Shown piece by piece: positions 1-5,157 of a DNA stretch of 6,522 bases. The position numbers and the translations under genes were made by a program. Under the pieces are notes generated by a model. The model did not search any database, was not told where the DNA came from, and saw only the letters and a list, made by a program, of their open reading frames with translations. Source of the stretch: Dehalococcoidia bacterium (GTDB lineage: Bacteria; Chloroflexota; Dehalococcoidia; GIF9; AB-539-J10); NCBI GenBank assembly GCA_030602865.1, contig JAUVYX010000056.1, positions 1 through 6,522 of the forward strand, read 5' to 3'. Numbering within the stretch: the stretch's first letter is position 1; every line of letters begins with the position of its first letter.

Positions 1-1216
1 AGGAAATTATTTGAAAGTTTTGGGCTATGATAGGCCAGATAGATATTGTGACTGCTAGTGTTGCAGCGAGGGTATCTGATATCACATTACTTGTACTGAC
101 TAAATTGTTATTATTACAAAATATAGTGGATGTAAAATGCCTTCCTGATTTACTAATAAAAGGGTACAGGAAAATAAGACCGCACATTGCCATGAAACTA
201 AGCTGAAATGAAGTGGTCCAGAGAAGCTGGGGTTGTATAGCAATCATTACCGCAGCCGCAAAAGCTAAAGCTGTTATAGAACTTCGCTGTCTTCCTAGTA
301 TTTCCGCTGTTAGGAAAAGACTTGCCATGATTGCAGCACGAATAATTGGTGGTCGCATTCCAGTGAGCAAGACGTAACCCCACGTAGCCAGAATGGCAAT
401 CCAGAAGTACAAAGGATGCTGCCGACCAAAAAGAAAGATACTAATGCCAAGTATCATAATTATTACTATGCTAATATGCAAACCAGAGATAGCTAGTAAA
501 TGTGCGATACCGGTTCTGGAAAACTGCTGGTAAAGGGATTGGGATATATTTCCCCGAATACCAAGTAAAATACCCTGAGCAAGCGAGGCCTGTGGTTCGG
601 GCAAAGACTGAGATAATGAAATAGAGAGGTTTTCTCTAAGTGAATACACCCACTGAAGGGGCTTTAGACCCTGTTCTCTGGATATTATCTCAATATCAGG
701 ATAATAAATAACTGAATATATAGATTGCTTAGCAAGGTAGTTTTCGTAATCAAAACCAGAGGATGAGGAAGGTGTTTCCAGTTTACCTGTTACTTTTAAT
801 ATATCTCCATAATGGTATGATGGATACCTATTAACTCGTAACAAGGTAGTACCTGATACTTCGTTATATGTATCTGCTACTATAACCTCGCTGACAGAGA
901 CCTTTAAGAAACTGAATTTATCCCTGTTGTCAGGTTCTTCTTTTATTATTCCTTGAAACTGAATATTTTCTATTTCATTATAGAAACAAAGGGTGTATTC
1001 GTCTACTTGAGGTATATTTGAAGTGTAGTGTACGCCACCGGCAAAGAAAGATAGAATACACAGACTTGTTATTATCAAACGGACCTTAATTTCTTTTAGA
1101 AAAGGAATAATCAATAATGGCAGAGAAAAAGAAAAAATTAGAAAAAAAGGGAGGCTGAATTTTGGAACAAAAAAGATACCAGCCACCCATGCACAGCTAA
1201 CACACAAAAGCCACAT
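1..1216 (-). CDS. comEC: ComEC/Rec2 DNA-uptake channel, N-terminal part (cut by left edge)
   Basis: The frame opens with ATG at 1216 and runs without a stop to base 1, giving 405 residues of a family usually about 700-800 long. ComEC is the polytopic inner-membrane channel that carries single-stranded DNA into the cell during natural transformation. The first 60 or so residues hold several hydrophobic segments, followed by a soluble beta-rich stretch (about 75-170) of the DUF4131 type. The Competence-domain signature RTGIAHLLAISGLHISIV is plain, with SGLH at residues 244-247, and further hydrophobic helices follow. The C-terminal metallo-beta-lactamase-like domain, if present, lies outside the window. 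The start is 9 bases after the comEA stop with no strong Shine-Dalgarno, so translation is probably coupled to comEA. No internal stops or frameshifts are seen. Confidence 0.93.
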   Translation of the reverse strand, partial: MWLLCVSCAWVAGIFFVPKFSLPFFLIFSFSLPLLIIPFLKEIKVRLIITSLCILSFFAGGVHYTSNIPQVDEYTLCFYNEIENIQFQGIIKEEPDNRDKFSFLKVSVSEVIVADTYNEVSGTTLLRVNRYPSYHYGDILKVTGKLETPSSSSGFDYENYLAKQSIYSVIYYPDIEIISREQGLKPLQWVYSLRENLSISLSQSLPEPQASLAQGILLGIRGNISQSLYQQFSRTGIAHLLAISGLHISIVIIMILGISIFLFGRQHPLYFWIAILATWGYVLLTGMRPPIIRAAIMASLFLTAEILGRQRSSITALAFAAAVMIAIQPQLLWTTSFQLSFMAMCGLIFLYPFISKSGRHFTSTIFCNNNNLVSTSNVISDTLAATLAVTISIWPIIAQNFQIIS

Positions 1217-1225
1217 AATAGTTAT

Positions 1226-1732
1226 CTACTCAGAAACAGTTATTATGTCCTTTATATTATCGAAAGTTACTTCACCGAATCCCTTTACTAGTATGACATC
1301 CTCAATGCAATGGAAATTACCATTATCGTTTCGGTAATCTACGATGGCTTGTGCCTTGGATTCCCCAATTCCAGGTAGTGCTTCAAGAAGCCATGTATCC
1401 GCTCTATTGATGTTAATTCTTTGAGGCACAGTTTTTTGTACTTCATAAGGAATATACATTTTAATATGGTTTAAAGAGGCATCCGTTTTAATACCTGCAT
1501 CCGTAAGTATAGACTGAATAGTATCCCCCTCAGAAAAATGGAAAATACCAGGACATGATACAGCACCATCAATTGATATTTCCCCTTTTATGTTAGGTGT
1601 TGCTACTTGTGACAGTAATATTTCAGTAGAATTATTCTCACCACGTTTTATTACTAAAGTGAAACCACTAATTATTACTGCAATAAATAGGAAACCTACT
1701 AGAAATAGAAGAAATTTCATATTTTGGCTCAT
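1226..1732 (-). CDS. comEA: ComEA competence DNA receptor (SLBB + helix-hairpin-helix)
   Basis: This 168-residue protein has one N-terminal membrane anchor (about residues 6-28) and an extracytoplasmic part. Next comes an SLBB-like segment (about 51-85, with IDGAVSCPGIFHF). The C-terminal helix-hairpin-helix region (about 106-166) has ININRADTWLLEALPGIG at 106-123 and a second hairpin VKGFGEVTFDNIKDI. ComEA binds incoming double-stranded DNA outside the membrane and hands it on to the uptake machinery and ComEC. Length and domain order match the Gram-positive-type ComEA. ATG 1732 is chosen because AAGGAG (1745-1740 on the minus strand) sits 7 bases upstream; the second Met at residue 5 would be less well spaced. 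comEC follows 9 bases after the stop. No comEB-like gene lies between them. Confidence 0.94.
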   Translation of the reverse strand: MSQNMKFLLFLVGFLFIAVIISGFTLVIKRGENNSTEILLSQVATPNIKGEISIDGAVSCPGIFHFSEGDTIQSILTDAGIKTDASLNHIKMYIPYEVQKTVPQRININRADTWLLEALPGIGESKAQAIVDYRNDNGNFHCIEDVILVKGFGEVTFDNIKDIITVSE

Positions 1733-1773
1733 AACCTAACTCCTTAAAGACATATAAGATAATTTGTTAAATA

Positions 1774-1802
1774 ATTATTTGTAGCCAATGCTACATGGTA
1801 AA
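1774..1802 (-). promoter_or_regulatory. candidate sigma-70-type promoter of comEA
   Basis: On the minus strand TTTACC (1802-1797) is followed after 17 bases by AATAAT (1779-1774), matching the -35 and -10 consensus at 4/6 and 5/6. Transcription would start near 1767, leaving a leader of about 35 bases that contains the comEA Shine-Dalgarno. The region is AT-rich, so chance matches are likely; no experiment supports this call. Confidence 0.42.
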
Positions 1803-1806
1803 CCAT
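1780..1806. repeat. palindromes in the comEA-smpB gap, operator-like
   Basis: TGTAGC-CAAT-GCTACA (1780-1795) is a perfect 6-base inverted repeat with a 4-base centre. It is followed directly by ATGGT-AA-ACCAT (1795-1806), a 5-base inverted repeat. The first fills the spacer of the candidate comEA promoter and the second overlaps its -35 element. That position would suit a repressor site. There is no T-run, so it is not a terminator. The binding protein is unknown. Confidence 0.35.
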
Positions 1807-1836
1807 TCACAGCGAAAGAAAGAACTATCTTTAAAA

Positions 1837-1865
1837 ATGACAATGATATTATGCAATGGTAGAAT
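1837..1865 (+). promoter_or_regulatory. candidate smpB-ssrA promoter, leaderless arrangement
   Basis: ATGACA (1837-1842) and TAGAAT (1860-1865) are separated by exactly 17 bases and match the -35 and -10 consensus at 5/6 each. A start site 6-7 bases after the -10 falls at about 1871-1872, which is the A of the smpB ATG or one base before it. No Shine-Dalgarno is present in the short space between. The mRNA would therefore be leaderless. Confidence 0.55.
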
Positions 1866-1871
1866 TTTACT

Positions 1872-2336
1872 ATGTCTCATAATTTTATAAAGATAGCTAC
1901 TAATCGAAAAGCTTATCATGACTATTTCATCCTGGAAACCATTGAGGCGGGTATTGTCCTTAAAGGCTCAGAGATTAAATCTATTAGAGCTGGCAGGGTA
2001 GGATTGAGTGATGCTTATGCAAGGCCGGAGAATGGCGAATTATGGCTGTTTAACTGCCATATTGCTGCATACAGTGCGGCTAGCTATAACAGCCACGATC
2101 CTGAACGCCGTCGTAAGTTATTATTACATAGGAAGGAAATTGATGGCATTGCCTCGAAAATAAAGCAACAACGTTTGACTCTTGTTCCACTCAAGCTATA
2201 TATTAAACATGGGGTTGCTAAATTAGAATTGGGTATTGTTAAAGGTAAGCGGGCATATGATAAAAGGGAAACTATTGCCCGACGTGAAATGAAAAGAGAA
2301 TTGGATAGAACCTTGAAATCATCAAGGAGGAGGTGA
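1872..2336 (+). CDS. smpB: SsrA-binding protein SmpB
   Basis: SmpB is the protein partner of tmRNA in trans-translation: it binds the tRNA-like domain and carries it into the A site of ribosomes stalled on mRNAs without a stop codon. The 154 residues are normal length. Family hallmarks are ATNRKAYHDYFI near the N terminus, GIVLKGSEIKSIR (27-39), an HDPERRRKLLLHRKEI block (75-90), and KGKRAYDKRET (124-134). The basic C-terminal tail, which enters the mRNA channel, is present and ends SSRRR. ATG 1872 is the natural start, since the conserved N terminus follows at once. It has no Shine-Dalgarno and lies 6 bases after a -10-like TAGAAT, suggesting a leaderless message. The gene ends in three AGG codons and TGA. 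ssrA begins 23 bases downstream. Confidence 0.97.
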   Translation: MSHNFIKIATNRKAYHDYFILETIEAGIVLKGSEIKSIRAGRVGLSDAYARPENGELWLFNCHIAAYSAASYNSHDPERRRKLLLHRKEIDGIASKIKQQRLTLVPLKLYIKHGVAKLELGIVKGKRAYDKRETIARREMKRELDRTLKSSRRR

Positions 2337-2359
2337 TAGAAAGGAATACTTAGTGACAA

Positions 2360-2710
2360 GGGGGCGCGTGGCTTCGACAGGGGAAGGCCTACAGGATTGC
2401 AGGCAGAGGTGCCATCTACCTCGTAAAAAAGGTGGCAAAAAACAAATGGCGAACCTGTTTTCGCATAGGTAACTTAATTTAAGTTACCCATCTGACCTGG
2501 TTTTTCCTCAATGAATTGGGATCGGGTGCAAGACAATTGAGGTGCTTCAATCTTTTTGCCAATAGAGATTGACTAAGAAATTTTGGCTGGTCTGGCTGGA
2601 TGCGGTCAGCAGATGAAAGCCAGATAAGAAATAAGGAGCTGACTAAGCCTGTAGTATATTTTGGCAACCTTCTTTTGGACGGGGAGTTCGACCCTCCCCC
2701 GCCTCCACCA
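2360..2710 (+). ncRNA. ssrA: transfer-messenger RNA (tmRNA)
   Basis: The one-piece tmRNA spans 351 bases. The 5' GGGGGCG (2360-2366) pairs with CGCCTCC (2700-2706), giving a 7-bp acceptor stem with the G3-U pair that marks alanine charging. ACCA follows, so CCA is encoded (2708-2710). GGCTTCGACAGGG is the conserved D-loop-like segment, and GGGAG-TTCGACC-CTCCC forms the T arm. Helix 2 closes through CTACAGG (2389-2395) with CCTGTAG (2648-2654). A PK1-type pseudoknot is visible: GAGGT (2406-2410) with ACCTC (2418-2422), and TGCCA (2410-2414) with TGGCA (2433-2437), sharing one base. Downstream, pairs such as CCTCAAT/ATTGAGG and CTGGCT/AGCCAG belong to the later pseudoknots. There is no room for a strong separate promoter after smpB, so the two are probably co-transcribed and the tmRNA is processed out. 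Confidence 0.96.
2448..2468 (+). other. proposed tmRNA tag reading frame (GEPVFA, stop TAG)
   Basis: After PK1 and an A-rich single-stranded stretch, GGC GAA CCT GTT TTC GCA TAG reads Gly-Glu-Pro-Val-Phe-Ala-stop. The stop lies at the base of a perfect 9-bp hairpin, GGTAACTTA (2468-2476) with TAAGTTACC (2480-2488), in the place of tmRNA helix 5. The hydrophobic end with final Ala fits a protease-recognised degron, and the Gly-Glu start recalls the Dehalococcoides tag. Six residues is short. Other frames are GCG AAC CTG (ANLFSHR) and GCA AAA AAC (15 residues ending GNLI), both with less degron-like ends. Confidence 0.55.
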
Positions 2711-2711
2711 T

Positions 2712-2735
2712 AATAATTGTGATAGAACAATTATT
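2712..2735 (+). terminator. weak AT-rich hairpin after ssrA, possible terminator
   Basis: AATAATTGT (2712-2720) and ACAATTATT (2727-2735) form a perfect 9-bp stem with a 6-base loop, starting one base after the tmRNA CCA end. It is AT-rich and followed by only a short T-rich stretch (TATAT). It may slow or end ssrA transcription or protect the 3' end during processing, but it is not a strong intrinsic terminator. Confidence 0.35.
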
Positions 2736-2750
2736 TATATGCTAGTATCA

Positions 2751-2778
2751 TTGACAGAATTTGGTTTTGTGTTACTAT
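2751..2778 (+). promoter_or_regulatory. candidate promoter of the aro operon
   Basis: A perfect -35 TTGACA (2751-2756) is followed after 16 bases by TACTAT (2773-2778), preceded by TGT as in an extended -10. TATTAT (2776-2781) is an alternative -10 at 19 bases. Transcription would start near 2785, giving an untranslated leader of about 230 bases before aroF. It lies between the ssrA hairpin and the short aromatic-rich frame. Confidence 0.6.
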
Positions 2779-2807
2779 TATATTTGACATTAAAAAACGT
2801 GAAAATA

Positions 2808-2891
2808 ATGGATAGTATATTTCAAGTTTATTATTATAAAAGATATATGTTTAGCTGGCATAGAAATATGCCTGGGAGGATACATTATTGA
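2808..2891 (+). CDS. putative aromatic-rich leader peptide upstream of aroF
   Basis: The 27-codon frame ATG 2808 to TGA 2889-2891 begins MDSIFQVYYYKRYMFSW. It has five Tyr codons, three of them consecutive (2829-2837), two Phe codons (2820-2822, 2850-2852) and one Trp codon (2856-2858). The aro operon makes the precursors of exactly these amino acids. Its last third contains GGGAGG, which can pair with the downstream terminator arm. A role as a ribosome-sensing leader peptide is inference. Against it, there is no clear Shine-Dalgarno before ATG 2808, the in-frame GTG 2799 or the internal ATG 2847, and AT-rich DNA yields Tyr and Phe codons by chance. The frame stays open upstream to an ATG at 2661 inside ssrA, but that part lies before the candidate promoter. 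Confidence 0.42.
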   Translation: MDSIFQVYYYKRYMFSWHRNMPGRIHY

Positions 2892-2948
2892 AACGCTAAA
2901 ACAGTAGATTTATAGTAAGAATGAAGAGGTACCTCCCGGTTGGGAGGT
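2857..2948 (+). promoter_or_regulatory. aroF leader attenuator: alternative antiterminator/terminator pairing
   Basis: GGGAGG at 2874-2879 repeats the 3' arm of the terminator (2942-2947). It can pair with CCTCCC (2932-2937). Including the flanking C2872-G2939 and U2873-G2938 pairs, this makes an 8-bp antiterminator that excludes the terminator stem. Just before it, GGCATA-GAAA-TATGCC (2857-2872) forms a 6-bp hairpin with a GNRA-type loop. A ribosome finishing the leader peptide at 2889-2891 would cover 2874-2879 and let the terminator form. One stalled at the Tyr run or the Trp codon would leave it free. This is the geometry of trp-type attenuation. The pairing is seen directly; the regulation is inferred. 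Ligand-binding or protein-binding RNA is the alternative. Confidence 0.55.
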
Positions 2949-2954
2949 TTTTTT
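2931..2954 (+). terminator. intrinsic terminator (attenuator) before aroF
   Basis: ACCTCCC (2931-2937), loop GGTT, GGGAGGT (2942-2948), then an unbroken T run to 2954. This is a textbook factor-independent terminator, 60 bases ahead of the aroF start codon. No complete conventional gene ends just before it. Its position downstream of a promoter and upstream of the operon argues for conditional rather than final termination. Confidence 0.88.
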
Positions 2955-3014
2955 ATTATAAAGCTGCAAGATAATAACGCAAGAAAACTATTAAAATGAA
3001 TAAGGAGTAAGTCC

Positions 3015-4091
3015 ATGATAATAATGAAACCAGGTGCTACCGAGGAACAAATAAGCAATGTAGTGAGGGAGATTGAAAAATATGGGTTGAGAGCTGATGT
3101 TTCAAGAGGCGAATTTATGACTGTTATTGGTCCAGTAGGAGATGAGGGGAAACTTTCATTTGACCGGCTTGTGGTTCTTGATGGAGTTAAGGAGGCTACG
3201 ATGGTTGAGATACCTTATAAATTAATTAGTAGAGAATATGCAAAATTTACTACGGCGACTAATCAATATAATGAAATAAGAGTTGGGGATGTAGAAATTG
3301 GGGGTAAAGGGTTAGTGTTTATTGCAGGTCCTTGTGCTATAGAGGATAGGGATCAAATATTCAGGATCGCTGAAGGAATTAAACAAGCTGGAGCACATAT
3401 TTTGAGAGGAGGTATCTTCAAACCGAGAAGCTCAGTGCATTCTTTTCAAGGATTAGGCGTGGCAGGGAAAGATGAAGCTGAGGAATCGTTGGGATGGTTA
3501 TCTGAAGCAGGCAGGGAATTCGGCCTGCCAGTAATAACGGAGATTAGAGGAGAATCGCAAGTTGATTTAGTGGCTCAGTATGTTGATATACTCCAGATAG
3601 GAGCTAGAAACATGTATAATCAGGATTTACTTGTCCGAGCGGCACAGAAAGGGAAAACGATCCTTCTAAAGAGACATTTCGGCGCTAGTATAGAGGAGTT
3701 ATTGTCATTCAGTGAGTATATTGCTGCTGAAGGTAATAAAAATATTATCTTGTGTGAAAGAGGAATAGTGCCGGTAGGTAAGGGTAAAAACTTTACCAGA
3801 TATATGCTGGATCTTGCTGCGGTGCCAGTGATGCAGAAGGAAACGTATCTACCAGTATTTGTCGATCCTAGCCATGCGACTGGTAGGCGAGATCTTATTT
3901 TCAGCATGAGCTGTAGTGCGGCAGCGGCTGGGGCTAACGGTTTAATGATAGAGACACATTATAATCCTGGAGAGGCATGGGTTGATGGTAAACAGATGGT
4001 TACGCCTGATGAGTTAAAGGTCATTATCGACGCATGTTCCAGGATACACGATATGATTGCGGCTGGGTATGATGAAAATAATTGCTGTTAG
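3015..4091 (+). CDS. aroF: 3-deoxy-7-phosphoheptulonate (DAHP) synthase, type I-beta
   Basis: DAHP synthase condenses phosphoenolpyruvate and erythrose-4-phosphate, the committed step of aromatic biosynthesis. The 358-residue protein has an N-terminal ferredoxin-like/ACT-like domain (about 1-70), which in the Thermotoga enzyme gives Tyr/Phe feedback control, and a TIM-barrel domain (about 85-350). Visible motifs are GPCAIED (105-111), RGGIFKPRSS (131-140), QIGARNMYN (194-202), VDPSHATGRRD (283-293) and LMIETH (310-315). The four metal ligands are inferred as Cys107, His287, Glu313 and Asp324, with the same spacing as Thermotoga for the last three. Oddities are KRHFGAS where KRG is usual, and a 3-residue longer loop after CERGI (247-251). 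ATG 3015 is chosen because AAGGAG (3002-3007) lies 7 bases upstream. The 3' end overlaps aroB. Confidence 0.96.
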   Translation: MIIMKPGATEEQISNVVREIEKYGLRADVSRGEFMTVIGPVGDEGKLSFDRLVVLDGVKEATMVEIPYKLISREYAKFTTATNQYNEIRVGDVEIGGKGLVFIAGPCAIEDRDQIFRIAEGIKQAGAHILRGGIFKPRSSVHSFQGLGVAGKDEAEESLGWLSEAGREFGLPVITEIRGESQVDLVAQYVDILQIGARNMYNQDLLVRAAQKGKTILLKRHFGASIEELLSFSEYIAAEGNKNIILCERGIVPVGKGKNFTRYMLDLAAVPVMQKETYLPVFVDPSHATGRRDLIFSMSCSAAAAGANGLMIETHYNPGEAWVDGKQMVTPDELKVIIDACSRIHDMIAAGYDENNCC

Positions 4092-5157
4092 TTTAACAGA
4101 TAAAAATTATCAAATCTATATAGGTTCAGATTTGCTGAGGCAGTTTGGATATCAGTTAAGGCAAGTGGTTGATGGGGATAGAGTGGTAATGGTAACTAAT
4201 CCAGTGGTTAAACGATTATATAGCAATTTGCTCAAGCAGAGTCTTATCAATTATGGATTTGGGGTAACTGTTTTAGAAATACCTGAAGGCGAGGAGCAAA
4301 AGTCATTACAAAATGTAAGCAAATTATATAGTGAATTGAGTAACTGCAATGCCGAGAGGAGTACGCCTATACTAGCCCTTGGTGGTGGTATCATTGGTGA
4401 TCTAACTGGATTTGTGGCTGCTACATACTTAAGGGGGGTGCCTTTTATCCAGATTCCAACTACCTTACTGGCTCAGGTTGATAGTAGTATTGGGGGCAAA
4501 GTTGCGGTGAATTATAATCAGTTCAAGAATAAAATTGGGACATTCTATCAGCCAAAGCTTGTGGTTTCAGATATTGTAACCTTGCGTACATTGCCTGCCA
4601 GAGAGTTTGTCAGTGGAATGGCTGAAATAATTAAACATGCTGTTATTTGGGATAAGAACTTATTTGACTACATAGAAGAAAACCTTGATAGGATAAAAGC
4701 ATTTAATGATAATGACGTACTTGAGGAACTTGTGTTTAGAGCAATAAAAATTAAAGCAAAAATTATTGAACAAGATGAGAAAGATTTAGGTCTGCGGAAT
4801 ATATTGAACTATGGTCATACCATTGGTCATGCTATTGAAACGCTATCAGAATTTAAACTGAAGCATGGCGAGGCGGTTGCTATTGGCATGGTGGCCGCTG
4901 GGAGAATCTCAAACAAAATGGGGATGCTTAGTAAAAAAGATTTGTATAGAATGAAAGATGTTCTTGAGAAGGCTGGATTAGTTACTAAGGCACCTAAGGT
5001 TGATATTGCTCAACTTATCGAGATTATGAAACATGATAAAAAGGTTTTGGCGGGTAAGATAAGATTCGTATTGCTCAATTCAATAGGCAATGCGATTATG
5101 AGCGATGTAGTACCGTTATCTCTTGTTGAGGAGGCTTTAGTTAACTCTGATGAGTAG
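4069..5157 (+). CDS. aroB: 3-dehydroquinate synthase
   Basis: AroB converts DAHP to 3-dehydroquinate using NAD and a divalent metal, the second shikimate step. Numbered from ATG 4069 (362 residues, normal length), the NAD-binding GGGIIGDLTGF is at about 105-115. The conserved substrate and metal region IPTTLLAQVDSSIGGK is at about 129-144. The predicted metal ligands are Glu186 in SGMAEIIKHA, His250 in LNYGHTIGHAIE and His266 in KHGEAVAIGM. The start overlaps the aroF end by 23 bases, so translation is likely coupled; no good Shine-Dalgarno is visible. ATG 4072 (MKIIAVSL) is equally plausible. A TTG at 4057 in frame would add four residues of no family character. The 3' end overlaps aroD by 8 bases. 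Confidence 0.96.
   Translation: MMKIIAVSLTDKNYQIYIGSDLLRQFGYQLRQVVDGDRVVMVTNPVVKRLYSNLLKQSLINYGFGVTVLEIPEGEEQKSLQNVSKLYSELSNCNAERSTPILALGGGIIGDLTGFVAATYLRGVPFIQIPTTLLAQVDSSIGGKVAVNYNQFKNKIGTFYQPKLVVSDIVTLRTLPAREFVSGMAEIIKHAVIWDKNLFDYIEENLDRIKAFNDNDVLEELVFRAIKIKAKIIEQDEKDLGLRNILNYGHTIGHAIETLSEFKLKHGEAVAIGMVAAGRISNKMGMLSKKDLYRMKDVLEKAGLVTKAPKVDIAQLIEIMKHDKKVLAGKIRFVLLNSIGNAIMSDVVPLSLVEEALVNSDE

Noticed and set aside
198..383. Minus-strand open frame of 61 codons
   Set aside because: It lies in another frame inside comEC, has no recognisable features, and comEC coding is unambiguous there.
2084..2359. Minus-strand open frame of 91 codons
   Set aside because: Antisense shadow of smpB.
2479..2730. 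Minus-strand open frame of 83 codons over ssrA
   Set aside because: It is antisense to a clearly folded tmRNA; the glycine run is the complement of the CCTCCCCCGCCTCCACCA end of the T arm and acceptor stem.
2661..2807. Upstream extension of the aromatic-rich frame, starting inside ssrA
   Set aside because: It begins within the mature tmRNA and lies before the candidate promoter; only the part from about 2808 could be translated from the aro transcript.
2784..2818. Second TTGACA (2784-2789) as another aro promoter
   Set aside because: No acceptable -10 element at 15-19 bases; TAGTAT at 2813 is 23 bases away.
2874..2899. GGGAGG as a Shine-Dalgarno for TTG 2888
   Set aside because: The resulting frame is only three codons (TTG AAA CGC TAA); pairing with the terminator arm explains GGGAGG better.
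2921..2954. T-box riboswitch (GAGGTACCTCCC resembles the GGTGGNACCGCG region before a terminator)
   Set aside because: The T-box core is not matched, the leader is short (about 165 bases to the terminator), and I see no stem I with specifier loop and conserved bulges.
3620..3907. Minus-strand open frame of 95 codons
   Set aside because: Antisense shadow of the conserved C-terminal half of aroF.
4057..4068. TTG start adding four residues to AroB
   Set aside because: Two ATG codons follow at 4069 and 4072 and match where AroB proteins normally begin; the TTG has no ribosome binding site.
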